Below are positions 26,862 to 35,997 of a stretch of 64,000 nucleotides of DNA, in pieces. The stretch lies in NCBI RefSeq assembly GCF_900100185.1, contig NZ_FNEN01000009.1:1-64000 (forward strand). The letters run 5' to 3'. The number at the start of each line of letters is the position of its first letter. Within the stretch, counting starts at the first letter, position 1. The DNA comes from Natribacillus halophilus. GTDB lineage: Bacteria; Bacillota; Bacilli; Bacillales; Marinococcaceae. Below the pieces are notes generated by a model. It had not been told where the DNA came from. It did no database searches and saw nothing but the letters and a program-made list of their open reading frames with translations. A program made the position numbers and the translations under genes.

Positions 26862-28898
26862 ATGCGAGCACGTGATTTGGTCATTTTAATAGGTGTCATT
26901 TTAATCGTGGCGATGCTTATCTTTCCGTTGCCGTCACCGATGATCGATGTGCTCATCATCGTCAATATTTCGCTGTCATTACTGATTATTCTCGTCGCCA
27001 TGAACATGAGGGAACCGCTCGATTTCTCGATTTTTCCGACCATTCTTTTACTCGCCACCTTATTTCGTGTTGGTTTAAGCGTGTCGACGACGCGTGCGAT
27101 TTTAAGTCGCGCCGAAGCCGGGAGCGTGATCGACACGTTTGGGTCTTTTGTGGTGGGGTCCAATGCGCTCGTCGGTTTTGTCATCTTTCTCATTCTCGTC
27201 GTCATCCAGTTCATCGTCATCGTCAAGGGGGCGGAGCGGGTGTCCGAAGTGGGCGCGCGCTTTACCCTCGATGCCATGCCAGGGAAACAGATGAGCATAG
27301 ATGCGGATTTAAATGCCGGCTTGATCACCGAACAGGAAGCGAAGCAAAGAAGGGAAAAGATCGAAGAAGAAGCGGACTTTTACGGTTCCATGGACGGGGC
27401 GAGTAAATTCGTCAAAGGGGATGCGATTGCAAACATCGTCATCGTCCTCGTCAATATTATTGTCGGTTTTATCATCGGCATGATGCAACACGGCATGAGT
27501 TTTGCGGAAGCCGCGAACACGTATACGCTGCTCACGGTTGGCGACGGACTTGTCACGCAAATTCCGGCCCTTCTGATCGCCACGGCCACGGGCATTGTCG
27601 TCACCCGTGCCGCCTCAGACGGCTCTCTCGGCCACGATATAAGTGAACAGGTGCTCGCTTACCCGAAATTGCTCTATATTGCGAGCGGAACGATTTTTCT
27701 GCTCGGCGTGCTTACACCGATTGCCAACATCGTTACGTTTCCCATCGCGGTATTTCTCGGTATCGGCGGGTGGATGCTCTCCCGCAACCAAGCGGTGACG
27801 AGCACCGAAGAATCGCCCGCTGACGAAGAAGCGGAAACAGAGGACTTTAAATCTCCGGACAATGTCACACAGCTTTTGATGATTGATCCGATTGAATTCG
27901 AGTTTGGCTATGGGCTCATTCCGATCGCAGATGCGAACCAGGGCGGAGACTTGCTCGATCGGGTCGTCATGATCCGGCGGCAATTGGCCCTGGAGTTAGG
28001 GATCATCGTGCCTGTGATCCGTATTCGCGACAACATTCAACTACAGCCGAATGAATATGTCATTAACATTCGCGGCCAAGAAGTCAGCCGCGGGGAATTG
28101 CTCCTCGATCATTATATGGCTATGAGTCCGGGAGCCGAGGAGGAAACGGTCACCGGTATTGAAACGTTCGAACCGGCCTTTGGCCTGCCGGCTTTATGGG
28201 TGGATGAAGCAGAAAAGGATCAAGCCGAAATCGCAGGCTACACCGTCGTTGACCCGCCATCGGTTGTCTCTACGCATTTAACGGAAACGATCAAACGCCA
28301 CGCCCATGAATTGCTGGGACGGGAAGAAACGAAGCAACTCGTCGATCATGTCAAGGAAACATACCCGGCGCTCGTGGAAGAGGTTACGCCCAATCCTCTC
28401 AATCTGGGTGATATTCAAAAGGTATTAAGGACATTGCTGAAAGAAAAAATTTCGATTCGGAATTTGCCCGTCATTTTTGAAGGATTGGCCGATTACGGAC
28501 CGATGGTCAAAGATCCCAAGTTAATCGCCGAGTACGTCAGACAAATGTTATCGAGGCAAATCACAAACGCCTTCGTTCCGAACAGCGGACCTTTGTATGT
28601 CGTCACCCTTGGCGGAACAGCGGAGAAAAAGATCGCCGACGCGTTGCAGCAGACGGAACACGGGACTTTTTTATCCCTTCCGCCGGACGATGCCGGTCAA
28701 GTCATCGAAACGATTGGCCGGGAAGCCGAAAAACTGGCGGATTTCGGCCAGGCGCCCGTCATTCTCTGTTCACCGGCGGTACGTCTCCACGTGCGGCAAT
28801 TGATCGAACGTCAATTTCCACATATGCCCGTATTGTCCTATAACGAACTGGAACCGGAGGTCGAAATCCAAAGTGTCGGGGTGGTAAATGTGGCTTAA
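26862..28898 (+). CDS. flhA: Flagellar export protein FlhA
   Basis: The 678-residue export-gate protein, one residue longer than in B. subtilis, has about eight membrane segments in the first 310 residues, the FHIPEP-region signatures (RVGLSVSTTRAIL, GNALVGFV-like sequence, GDAIANIVIVLVNIIVGFIIG) and a large cytoplasmic domain that binds chaperone-substrate complexes. In B. subtilis flhF follows. Here the next gene is cheC, 76 bases on. Confidence 0.97.
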   Translation: MRARDLVILIGVILIVAMLIFPLPSPMIDVLIIVNISLSLLIILVAMNMREPLDFSIFPTILLLATLFRVGLSVSTTRAILSRAEAGSVIDTFGSFVVGSNALVGFVIFLILVVIQFIVIVKGAERVSEVGARFTLDAMPGKQMSIDADLNAGLITEQEAKQRREKIEEEADFYGSMDGASKFVKGDAIANIVIVLVNIIVGFIIGMMQHGMSFAEAANTYTLLTVGDGLVTQIPALLIATATGIVVTRAASDGSLGHDISEQVLAYPKLLYIASGTIFLLGVLTPIANIVTFPIAVFLGIGGWMLSRNQAVTSTEESPADEEAETEDFKSPDNVTQLLMIDPIEFEFGYGLIPIADANQGGDLLDRVVMIRRQLALELGIIVPVIRIRDNIQLQPNEYVINIRGQEVSRGELLLDHYMAMSPGAEEETVTGIETFEPAFGLPALWVDEAEKDQAEIAGYTVVDPPSVVSTHLTETIKRHAHELLGREETKQLVDHVKETYPALVEEVTPNPLNLGDIQKVLRTLLKEKISIRNLPVIFEGLADYGPMVKDPKLIAEYVRQMLSRQITNAFVPNSGPLYVVTLGGTAEKKIADALQQTEHGTFLSLPPDDAGQVIETIGREAEKLADFGQAPVILCSPAVRLHVRQLIERQFPHMPVLSYNELEPEVEIQSVGVVNVA

Positions 28899-28974
28899 CG
28901 ACATAAAAGAATATTTTTCTATTAAATGAGATGAATTTCATGGTAAAATAGATCTATTAAAGAGGGGTGCGCAT

Positions 28975-29571
28975 GTGCTTGATTTAACCGCGGTGGAAAT
29001 GGATCAATTAAAGGAAATCAGCAGCATCGGCTTTGGCCATGCAGCGACCGCTCTTTCCGAGTTATTGCAAAAGCGATGTAAAATGACGGTTCCGGCTGTC
29101 GATATCGTTGCTTTCGATGAGGTGGTGGCGTTAGCCGGCGGGCCGGAGAACGTGGTGGCAGCAATATTTCTCAAAATCGAGGGACCGTTCCGAGCGACGA
29201 TTCTTTTTGTTCTTCCTGCTGAGCAGGCGAGCGGGATCGTTCGGCAACTCACCGGCCAAAAAAGTGATATAGATGAGGAAACAGGCCTCTCGGCATTAAA
29301 TGAGTTTGGCAACATTATCGCCGGCACTTATGTGGCTACGTTTGCCGATATGACAAAGCTGGATGTGCGCGCCTCGATTCCCGCCAGTGTCATTGATATG
29401 GCGGGTGCCGTGCTAACACCGGGCCTTTTGCCCCTGTCTGTATACGGAGATGAAGTCATTTTGCTGCAAACGGACTTTAACGATGAAAAGCGATTGGCCC
29501 AGTTTTATTTGCTTCCGGAACCCGGCAGTGTCGATGTGCTAAGGCAGGTTCTAAAGGGATTGTCGCAATGA
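28975..29571 (+). CDS. cheC: CheY-P phosphatase CheC
   Basis: CheC family protein of 198 residues with two copies of the site pattern D/S-x3-E-x2-N-x22-P. The second is complete (Ser106, Glu110, Asn113, Pro136). The first keeps Asp10, Glu14 and Pro40 but has Ser17 in place of Asn (EISS instead of EIGN). In B. subtilis CheC both dephosphorylates CheY~P and regulates CheD. Start GTG 28975 follows GAGGGG; the nearby ATG is out of frame. cheD overlaps by 4 bases. Confidence 0.94.
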   Translation: MLDLTAVEMDQLKEISSIGFGHAATALSELLQKRCKMTVPAVDIVAFDEVVALAGGPENVVAAIFLKIEGPFRATILFVLPAEQASGIVRQLTGQKSDIDEETGLSALNEFGNIIAGTYVATFADMTKLDVRASIPASVIDMAGAVLTPGLLPLSVYGDEVILLQTDFNDEKRLAQFYLLPEPGSVDVLRQVLKGLSQ

Positions 29572-30059
29572 ACAGGCGTACGCTTACCGTAAATGTCGGA
29601 ATGGCAGGGGTGGCTTATTGCCTTCGGCCCCAATCCATACGCACCTCTGGTTTGGGCTCATGTGTCGGGGTCGTCGTCTATACAGCTCATGTTGCAGCGC
29701 TTGCCCATGTGATGTTACCGGACTCGGCGATGAGCAGCGTTCTCGATGTGAACCCGGCAAAATACGCAGATACTGCTGTCCCACTGCTTGCGGAAACGAT
29801 TCATCAACGCGGTTATCACGGACGAAAGCGCGCTAAAATCGCTGGGGGAGCGCATATGTTTCCGCAGCTGGCTACGGTCGATCCGCTACTCGACATCGGT
29901 ACCCGAAATGTTGCAGCGGTGAGACGTGCCCTCAGGGACGAGAACATCCCGATCATGGCAGAGATAACAGGCGGGCACGCAGGACGAACGATTGAATTTT
30001 TCCCCGCGGATCAGTCGTTATCGGTACGCACGATTCACGGGGGCACGAGATTTTATTAA
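29568..30059 (+). CDS. cheD: Chemoreceptor glutamine deamidase CheD
   Basis: CheD deamidates receptor glutamines and is inhibited by CheC. The 163-residue protein has the catalytic pattern GLGSCVGVVVY (Cys), then LAHVMLPDS (His) and the C-terminal ITGGHAGRTIEFFPAD. The ATGA overlap with cheC indicates coupled translation. It is retained although cheA, cheB and cheW are not in the operon. Confidence 0.95.
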   Translation: MNRRTLTVNVGMAGVAYCLRPQSIRTSGLGSCVGVVVYTAHVAALAHVMLPDSAMSSVLDVNPAKYADTAVPLLAETIHQRGYHGRKRAKIAGGAHMFPQLATVDPLLDIGTRNVAAVRRALRDENIPIMAEITGGHAGRTIEFFPADQSLSVRTIHGGTRFY

Positions 30060-30075
30060 AGGGGGAGCGTATAAC

Positions 30076-30843
30076 ATGGAGACCACATCAGAGATGGAAG
30101 AATGTTGGGCCCGCTGGATCAAGCACGAAGACAGGCAGGCAGCCGAAGAACTCATCGCTGCCCATGTGCCACTCGTTGAGTATCATCTTCAGCGGATCGG
30201 CTCAACCCTTCCGCAAAACGTCGATCGTGATGAATTGCGTTCCCAGGGTATGTACGGCCTCTATGATGCGTTATTAAAGTTTGATCACGAGCGAGACCTT
30301 AAATTTTATACATATGCTTCTTTTCGTGTCCGCGGGGCCATGCTCGATAGCCTCCGCAAAGAAGACTGGCTTCCCCGTTCATCGCGGGATAAGGCCAAAA
30401 AAATCGATGACGCCACCGAAAGACTCGAACAACAAAAAAGGCGGCATGTCACGGAACGTGAAGTCGCCGAAGAGCTTGACATGCCCGTGGCTGATGTATT
30501 AAAGACGACCGCGGAAAGTTACATGGCCCATCTTGTATCCATGGAGCAAGCGTCCGCGGATGATGAAGAGGAAGAACCTTATCGGTTAACTTTCAAAGAC
30601 GATAATACCCCCACGCCTCACGAGGCGGTGGAAAACAACGCGATCAAAGAGCAATTGCAAAGCCTCATTTCAAACCTTTCGGAGAAAGAAAGACTCGTTC
30701 TTTCCCTCTTTTATTATGAGGAACTGACATTGACGGAAATCGGGTATACGCTCCGATTGTCCACGTCCAGAATTTCGCAAATTCATTCCAGAGCCTTGTT
30801 TCGGTTAAAACAAGCCTTTCAGAAGGAAAACACAAAGGCCTAA
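30076..30843 (+). CDS. sigD: RNA polymerase sigma factor SigD (flagellar)
   Basis: FliA/WhiG-type sigma factor, 255 residues against 254 in B. subtilis. Region 2 shows DRDELRSQGMYGLYDALLKF and FYTYASFRVRGAMLDSLRKEDW in separate helices, and region 4 the helix-turn-helix ELTLTEIGYTLRLSTSRISQ. The frame is open upstream to 29992, but ATG 30076 has GGGGGAG at proper distance and yields the family N-terminus. It transcribes late motility genes, and a SigD-like site precedes flgB. Confidence 0.96.
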   Translation: METTSEMEECWARWIKHEDRQAAEELIAAHVPLVEYHLQRIGSTLPQNVDRDELRSQGMYGLYDALLKFDHERDLKFYTYASFRVRGAMLDSLRKEDWLPRSSRDKAKKIDDATERLEQQKRRHVTEREVAEELDMPVADVLKTTAESYMAHLVSMEQASADDEEEEPYRLTFKDDNTPTPHEAVENNAIKEQLQSLISNLSEKERLVLSLFYYEELTLTEIGYTLRLSTSRISQIHSRALFRLKQAFQKENTKA

Positions 30844-30880
30844 CGTTGGCATCAGTCTTGCGGAGGAGGATATGTGAGCC

Positions 30881-32269
30881 ATGGAACTTAAAGAGTATGT
30901 TCAGATTAAAGTATCCGCGGATGCGATGCTCGCGAAATGTTTTTCCGTAAAGCCAATGGAAGCCGGGACATTCAGTGAAAAAGATGTGCTTAATTTTTTA
31001 CATACGTCAGGGGTAACGTTCGGGATTGAAACCGAACATATCCGGCAATGGGTCAGCGACCCGCAAAACGTCACTTTTCCATTGATCATCGCAAGAGGCC
31101 GGAAACCGGAACGGGGCAAAGCCGCCTATCTGGAAGCGACGCGGAAAAATTCATCGTTGCCAAAAGACTTGGACACATCCACCTCGTCCGTGGACTTGCG
31201 GGAAGGGTGGACGATCCCGATGGCTTCGCAAAATGAAATCGTCGCCCGCAAAGTGGAAGCGACCACCGGCGCGGGAGGCTGTGATGTTTATGGGAAGGCG
31301 CTGCCCGGTTTAAAAGGAAAAGATTTTACATTAAGACCCGGGAAAAACACGGCGCTGTCCGCAGACGGGAAGTCCTTGCAAGCGATAGTCAACGGGCAAT
31401 TAAGTGTGGAAGGCCGCACGGTGCACGTTTATCCGGTTTATGAAGTGCCCGGGGACATCACCATGAAAACCGGAAACATCCGTTTTAACGGCAATGTCGT
31501 GATCCATGGTTCCGTTCCTTCCGGTTTTCGGATTAGTGCCGATGGCGATATCCATATCAAGGGGTCTGTAGAAGCCTCTTACTTAACAGCGGGCGGGTCC
31601 GTATTCGTCGCCGAGGGCATTGCCGGACAGGGAAAGGGAGAAGTGCAGGCAAGACGGGATGTCCATAGCGGTTATATTAATCAGGGTATCGTTTTTGCCG
31701 GGCATAATATTCACGTTTTTCAAAGCATTTTACATAGCCACTGCGAGGCCGGAAACGCGCTCGTATGTACGCAGGGAAAAGGGAGTATCGTCGGCGGAAA
31801 AAACACCGCCGGCCGCTGGATCAAACTGCGGGAGGCCGGAAACGCGTTGAATACGTCCACTTCTTTTTATATCGGGGTCCGGGAACAGATGCTGAAAGCA
31901 CGTGAAGAAGCCGAAAACACGCTTTTGCAGGGAAAAGAGGAAAAGGCCAAACTACAGAAGTTACACGCTAAACTGGAAGAAAAAGAAAAGGAGGCGTCGG
32001 CCCTCACCATTCAGGATCGTATTACGAAACTTCGTATCCGCAATACGATGAGTGAGCTTTTGGATAAAATGACACGGGCCGCGGACACGCTGCAAGACAT
32101 TAAGAGCGTTATGAAAGAAAATGAAGGGGACGCCATTTTTGTCACCGAAAAGGCGTTCATGAATACGAACGTGCACATTGGTAAATATAAGCGGATGATT
32201 ACAAAAAACAGGAACGGCATTAACGTATTTCTGGCCGAAGGTGAAGTTGTGATCCAGGATCGGCGGTAA
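30881..32269 (+). CDS. FapA family protein (DUF342), flagellar assembly protein A
   Basis: The 462-residue protein has an N-terminal DUF342 domain and a right-handed beta-helix-like repeat of Gly/Val-rich turns (about 180-310: GNIRFNGNVVIHGSVPSG, GDIHIKGSVEAS, GSVFVAEGIAGQGKGE). A coiled coil (about 330-415) and a C-terminal domain follow. FapA proteins occur beside sigD in many Bacillaceae, and in Vibrio one affects FlhF/FlhA behaviour; the role here is unknown. The gene lies between sigD and the swrB-like gene. Confidence 0.85.
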   Translation: MELKEYVQIKVSADAMLAKCFSVKPMEAGTFSEKDVLNFLHTSGVTFGIETEHIRQWVSDPQNVTFPLIIARGRKPERGKAAYLEATRKNSSLPKDLDTSTSSVDLREGWTIPMASQNEIVARKVEATTGAGGCDVYGKALPGLKGKDFTLRPGKNTALSADGKSLQAIVNGQLSVEGRTVHVYPVYEVPGDITMKTGNIRFNGNVVIHGSVPSGFRISADGDIHIKGSVEASYLTAGGSVFVAEGIAGQGKGEVQARRDVHSGYINQGIVFAGHNIHVFQSILHSHCEAGNALVCTQGKGSIVGGKNTAGRWIKLREAGNALNTSTSFYIGVREQMLKAREEAENTLLQGKEEKAKLQKLHAKLEEKEKEASALTIQDRITKLRIRNTMSELLDKMTRAADTLQDIKSVMKENEGDAIFVTEKAFMNTNVHIGKYKRMITKNRNGINVFLAEGEVVIQDRR

Positions 32270-32280
32270 GGAGGATAGAT

Positions 32281-32700
32281 GTGACGTTATTTGTGATCGT
32301 AAGTATGCTATTACATATCGTTTCCGTCACGGCCATTCTTTATTTGTATCGGCAATCGCAAAAAACTGCGGCGCCCGAAGAAAAAATCGAACAGTTGCTG
32401 ATAAGCTATACAGAGGAAATGAAAAAAGACAATGAACGCTTGCTGCAGCGCTTAAAGCCGCAACAAGCCGAGCGTGTTTTTCAGTCTGAGCTGACGCAAG
32501 CACTCCAGAACCAGGAGGAAAAAGAAGCAAAACGTTACGAACCGCCAGAACCCGCCGGTGAGAACGAAATAGAAGTGACACCTGCCGCTCAGGCATTAAG
32601 GTTGGCGCACATCGGCAAAAGCAAGGAAGAGATAGCCCGCGAACTTTCACTTACGTCCGGGGAAGTCGAGCTGTTGCTCAAAAAACGGGACGGACATTGA
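32281..32700 (+). CDS. swrB: SwrB/YlxL-like membrane protein
   Basis: The 139-residue protein has one N-terminal membrane segment (LFVIVSMLLHIVSVTAILYLY), a coiled-coil middle rich in Glu, Gln and Lys, and a C-terminal helix-turn-helix-like end (AHIGKSKEEIARELSLTSGE). Architecture and location at the end of the fla/che operon match B. subtilis SwrB (YlxL), which activates the type III export apparatus. Sequence similarity is modest. The start is GTG 32281 after GGAGG. Confidence 0.7.
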   Translation: MTLFVIVSMLLHIVSVTAILYLYRQSQKTAAPEEKIEQLLISYTEEMKKDNERLLQRLKPQQAERVFQSELTQALQNQEEKEAKRYEPPEPAGENEIEVTPAAQALRLAHIGKSKEEIARELSLTSGEVELLLKKRDGH

Positions 32701-32773
32701 TAGAGTGAAACAGCGGTAACGTATGGGTGTTTAACCCTGTGTCTATAATGGGAAAAGCCGAATGTCACAACCC

Positions 32774-32803
32774 TTGCCGAATCTATGCTTCTTATGGTAT
32801 ATT
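32774..32803 (+). promoter_or_regulatory. Candidate SigA promoter of rpsB-tsf
   Basis: TTGCCG (32774-32779) and TATATT (32798-32803) with an 18-base spacer and a TGG extension before the -10 box. A perfect TATAAT also occurs at 32744-32749 but lacks a good -35. Confidence 0.5.
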
Positions 32804-32830
32804 AACGACGGTGTTCATCCAGTACACACG

Positions 32831-32893
32831 CGAGCTGATTCGAACAATGGTGCCGCCGAAGTGTTTCGCGGTTTTGTTCGGAAGCGAAGCTAC
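32831..32893 (+). promoter_or_regulatory. Structured leader of rpsB
   Basis: A long stem can form: CGAACAA (32841-32847) with TTGTTCG (32874-32880), an inner CCGC (32853-32856) with GCGG (32868-32871), and an outer AGCT (32833-32836) with AGCT (32888-32891). It lies between the promoter and the rpsB ribosome site. Autoregulation by S2 is an inference. Confidence 0.45.
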
Positions 32894-32923
32894 GCGGAGG
32901 AAAAAACCAAAGGAGGAAAAAGA

Positions 32924-33691
32924 ATGGCTGTTATTTCAATGAAACAGTTACTGGAAGCAGGTGTTCATTTCGGTCATCAGACGAGACGATGGAATCCGAA
33001 AATGAGCCGTTACATTTTCACGGAACGTAATGGCATCTACATTATCGATTTGCAAAAAACGGTGAAAAAAGTAGATGAAACCTATAAATACGTACGCAAC
33101 CTGGCTGCGGACGGGGGCAATATCCTGTTCGTCGGCACGAAAAAACAGGCGCAGGAATCCGTCCAGGAAGAGGCTCTCCGCTGCGGAATGTATTATGTTA
33201 ACCAAAGGTGGCTGGGAGGTACATTGACGAACTTCCAGACGATCAGAAAACGGATCGCCCGCCTTAAGGATCTTGAGAAAATGCAGGAAGACGGCACCTT
33301 TGATGTTCTGCCGAAAAAAGAAGTGACCATCTTACAGAAAGAGATGAACCGTCTGGAAAAATTTCTCGGCGGCATTAAGGAAATGAAAGGTTTGCCGGAT
33401 GCCGTTTTCATCATTGATCCGCGCAAGGAACGTATCGCTGTAGCGGAAGCGCGCAAGCTCAATATCCCGATTATTTCCATCGTCGATACCAATTGCGACC
33501 CGGATGAAGTCGATTATGTTATCCCCGGCAACGATGATGCCATCCGTGCCGTCCGTTTGTTGACATCGAAAGTGGCGGATGCCGTCGTCGAAGCAAGCCA
33601 GGGTGAAGAAGAGGAAATGGCAGAAGGACAAGAGACGGAGACGGAAAAAGAAACGGAAACGGAACCAGTAACGACCCATACGGAAGAATAA
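32924..33691 (+). CDS. rpsB: 30S ribosomal protein S2
   Basis: The 255-residue protein begins [20 protein letters not shown], with ribosomal S2 signatures [33 protein letters not shown] and [17 protein letters not shown] in order. The C-terminal tail is very acidic (about 230-255, repeated Glu/Thr). The frame is open upstream to 32762, but AAAGGAGG directly before ATG 32924 and the conserved N-terminus decide the start. Confidence 0.97.
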   Translation: MAVISMKQLLEAGVHFGHQTRRWNPKMSRYIFTERNGIYIIDLQKTVKKVDETYKYVRNLAADGGNILFVGTKKQAQESVQEEALRCGMYYVNQRWLGGTLTNFQTIRKRIARLKDLEKMQEDGTFDVLPKKEVTILQKEMNRLEKFLGGIKEMKGLPDAVFIIDPRKERIAVAEARKLNIPIISIVDTNCDPDEVDYVIPGNDDAIRAVRLLTSKVADAVVEASQGEEEEMAEGQETETEKETETEPVTTHTEE

Positions 33692-33703
33692 GGAAGAATA
33701 AAC

Positions 33704-33738
33704 GGGGTGACAAGGGCGAGTCCCATGTCACCTTTTTT
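33704..33738 (+). terminator. Terminator-like hairpin between rpsB and tsf
   Basis: GGTGACA (33706-33712) pairs with TGTCACC (33726-33732), followed by TTTTTT. It sits inside the rpsB-tsf gap, so it could attenuate tsf expression or end part of the rpsB transcripts. Confidence 0.65.
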
Positions 33739-33760
33739 CCAGAAAAAAGGAGGCATTCTT

Positions 33761-34645
33761 ATGGCCATTAGTGCCAGCAAAGTAAAAGAATTACGTGAAA
33801 AAACCGGTGCCGGAATGATGGATTGCAAGAAAGCATTGACGGAAACGGACGGCAACATGGACGATGCGGTGGCTTTCCTGCGGGAAAGAGGCATTGCCAA
33901 AGCGGCGAAGAAAGCCGAGCGTGTAGCAGCCGAAGGACTCGCCAGTGTGAAAATCGAAGGTGACAAGGCTATCATCGTGGAAATTAACGCGGAAACAGAC
34001 TTCGTGGCCAAAAACGAGAATTTCCAACAGGCGGTCGATGCGATCGCGCACCACCTGCTCGTCAATGAGCCGAGCGATGTGGAAACGGCGTTGACCCAAA
34101 CCATTGAAGGCGGCAGCGATACGCTCGAACACTATATTACCGAACAAATTGCCACCATCGGCGAGAAAATTTCTTTGCGTCGTTTCACCATTTTCCACAA
34201 AACGGATAACCAGGCATTCGGCGCCTACCTGCATATGGGCGGTAGCATTGGGGTTCTCACATTGCTTGACGGCACAGACGATGAAGACGTGGCTAAAGAT
34301 GTCGCCATGCACGTGGCCGCCATCAAACCTAATTACGTGTCTCGTGATGAAGTGCCTGCAGAAGAAGTTGACAAAGAGCGCGACATTCTGAAACAACAGG
34401 CTCTTAACGAAGGGAAGCCGGAAAAGATCGTTGAAAAAATGGTCGAAGGCCGTTTAAAGAAATTTTTCCAGCAAGTGACCCTCCTCGATCAGGAATTCGT
34501 CAAGGATAGCGATCAAACGGTGGAAGAATACGTGAAGAGTCAAAACGCGAGTGTCACCTCCTTTATTCGCTATGAAGTGGGCGAAGGCATTGAGAAGAAC
34601 GATGACAATTTTGCCGATGAAGTCATGTCACAAATCAAGGATTAA
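33761..34645 (+). CDS. tsf: Elongation factor Ts
   Basis: Nucleotide exchange factor for EF-Tu, 294 residues. The N-terminal UBA-like domain reads [21 protein letters not shown] in its conserved form, followed by [15 protein letters not shown] and [12 protein letters not shown] 33761 follows AAAAAAGGAGG. An upstream in-frame extension to 33707 crosses the terminator-like hairpin and is rejected. Confidence 0.97.
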   Translation: MAISASKVKELREKTGAGMMDCKKALTETDGNMDDAVAFLRERGIAKAAKKAERVAAEGLASVKIEGDKAIIVEINAETDFVAKNENFQQAVDAIAHHLLVNEPSDVETALTQTIEGGSDTLEHYITEQIATIGEKISLRRFTIFHKTDNQAFGAYLHMGGSIGVLTLLDGTDDEDVAKDVAMHVAAIKPNYVSRDEVPAEEVDKERDILKQQALNEGKPEKIVEKMVEGRLKKFFQQVTLLDQEFVKDSDQTVEEYVKSQNASVTSFIRYEVGEGIEKNDDNFADEVMSQIKD

Positions 34646-34648
34646 GGG

Positions 34649-34708
34649 CGAAGAGGTGGGCTCAGGTGGTTTTTCCCCACCTCCCACTTCTCACCTCTCA
34701 CTTCTAGC
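34649..34708. repeat. Heptad repeat element R1
   Basis: On the minus strand, bases 34708-34675 read as consecutive heptads GAAGTGA, GAGGTGA, GAAGTGG, GAGGTGG. A plus-strand half (GAAGAGGTGGG, 34650-34660) can pair with CCCACCTC to form a hairpin. It fills the tsf-pyrH gap. Confidence 0.7.
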
Positions 34709-34722
34709 ACTGGAGGCGAACG

Positions 34723-35442
34723 ATGCACTACAAACGTGTGGTTCTTAAATTGAGCGGAGAAGCGCTGGCCGGTGAGCAAGGATATGGCGTCGACCCAAAC
34801 GTCATTCAATCGATTGCGGCCCAACTGAAAGAAGTCGCCGCGTTGGGAACCGAAATTGCCATCGTCGTTGGCGCCGGAAATATTTGGAGGGGTATGGCCG
34901 GCCATTCACAGGGAATGGATCGGGCAACCGCTGATTACATGGGGATGCTGGCCACCGTTATGAATGGCCTTGCCCTGCAGGACAGCCTTGAGGAAATCGA
35001 TGTGCAAAGCCGGGTGCAAACGAGCATAGAGATGCGGCAAGTCGCTGAGCCATACATACGTCGTAAAGCGATCCGCCACCTGGAAAAAAAGCGCGTCGTT
35101 ATTTTTGCAGCCGGCACCGGAAACCCTTATTTTACCACTGACACAACAGCAGCTTTACGCGCGGCGGAAATCGAGGCCGATGTCATCCTGATGGCAAAGA
35201 ATAAAGTGGACGGCGTATATAATGCAGATCCTGAAGAGGATGCGAATGCTGTAAAATATCGAGAGTTGTCTTATTTTGACGTGCTTAAAGACGGGCTGGG
35301 TGTGATGGACTCCACCGCTTCTTCATTGTGCATGGACAATAATATCCCGGTCCTCGTCTTTTCGATTTCTAAAGAAGGAAACATTAAACGGGCGGTCCAG
35401 GGTGAAGACATTGGAACCGTCGTGAGGGGGAATGGATCATGA
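34723..35442 (+). CDS. pyrH: Uridylate kinase
   Basis: Converts UMP to UDP. The 239-residue member of the amino acid kinase family shows [66 protein letters not shown] in two blocks, and [10 protein letters not shown]. It has a GGAGGCG ribosome site and overlaps frr by 4 bases. Confidence 0.97.
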   Translation: MHYKRVVLKLSGEALAGEQGYGVDPNVIQSIAAQLKEVAALGTEIAIVVGAGNIWRGMAGHSQGMDRATADYMGMLATVMNGLALQDSLEEIDVQSRVQTSIEMRQVAEPYIRRKAIRHLEKKRVVIFAAGTGNPYFTTDTTAALRAAEIEADVILMAKNKVDGVYNADPEEDANAVKYRELSYFDVLKDGLGVMDSTASSLCMDNNIPVLVFSISKEGNIKRAVQGEDIGTVVRGNGS

Positions 35443-35996
35443 ATGATTCGATGAGAAAAGACATGAAAAGTCGAATGCAAAAAAGAGTGGAGGCATTGGA
35501 CCGCGACCTGGCGACATTGCGGACGGGGCGCGCGAATCCGGCCATTCTGGACAAGGTTTCCGTCGATTATTACGGCATGGAAACGCCGCTCAATCAACTG
35601 GCTTCCATTACCGTTCCCGAAGGCCGGATGCTCGTCGTTTCTCCTTTTGACAAATCATCCATTGCCGACATCGAAAAAGCGATCTTAAAAGCGGATATTG
35701 GGCTGACGCCCAACAATGATGGACAGGTCATTCGCATTACCATCCCGGCGCTCACGGACGAACGCCGCAAAGAATTGAGCAAGCTTGTACGCAAATATGC
35801 CGAAGATGCTCGTGTTGCTGTCCGCAATATTCGCCGTGAAATCAACGACCAGGTGAAAAAACAGGAAAAAAATGGGGATATAGCGGCCGATGAATCCCGT
35901 CGTGCTCAAGATGACATTCAAAAAGTAACGGATGAACATATCGAAGCGATCGATCAGGCGGCAGACGAAAAGGAAAAGGACATTATGGAAGTATAG
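35439..35996 (+). CDS. frr: Ribosome recycling factor
   Basis: Splits post-termination ribosomes with EF-G. The 185-residue protein shows [23 protein letters not shown] in its usual place, [15 protein letters not shown], and [27 protein letters not shown] overlap with pyrH. A long heptad-repeat region follows. Confidence 0.97.
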   Translation: MNDSMRKDMKSRMQKRVEALDRDLATLRTGRANPAILDKVSVDYYGMETPLNQLASITVPEGRMLVVSPFDKSSIADIEKAILKADIGLTPNNDGQVIRITIPALTDERRKELSKLVRKYAEDARVAVRNIRREINDQVKKQEKNGDIAADESRRAQDDIQKVTDEHIEAIDQAADEKEKDIMEV

Positions 35997-35997
35997 C

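Noticed and set aside
26639-27328. 229-codon minus-strand frame across flhB and flhA
   Set aside because: It is antisense to two well-conserved genes and has low-complexity Thr/Ser/Met-rich composition typical of shadow frames.
32762-32923. In-frame N-terminal extension of rpsB
   Set aside because: It covers the promoter and leader, and the conserved S2 start has a strong ribosome site at ATG 32924.
33514-34104. 196-codon minus-strand frame over rpsB and tsf
   Set aside because: It crosses two conserved genes and the hairpin between them, with no initiation signal.
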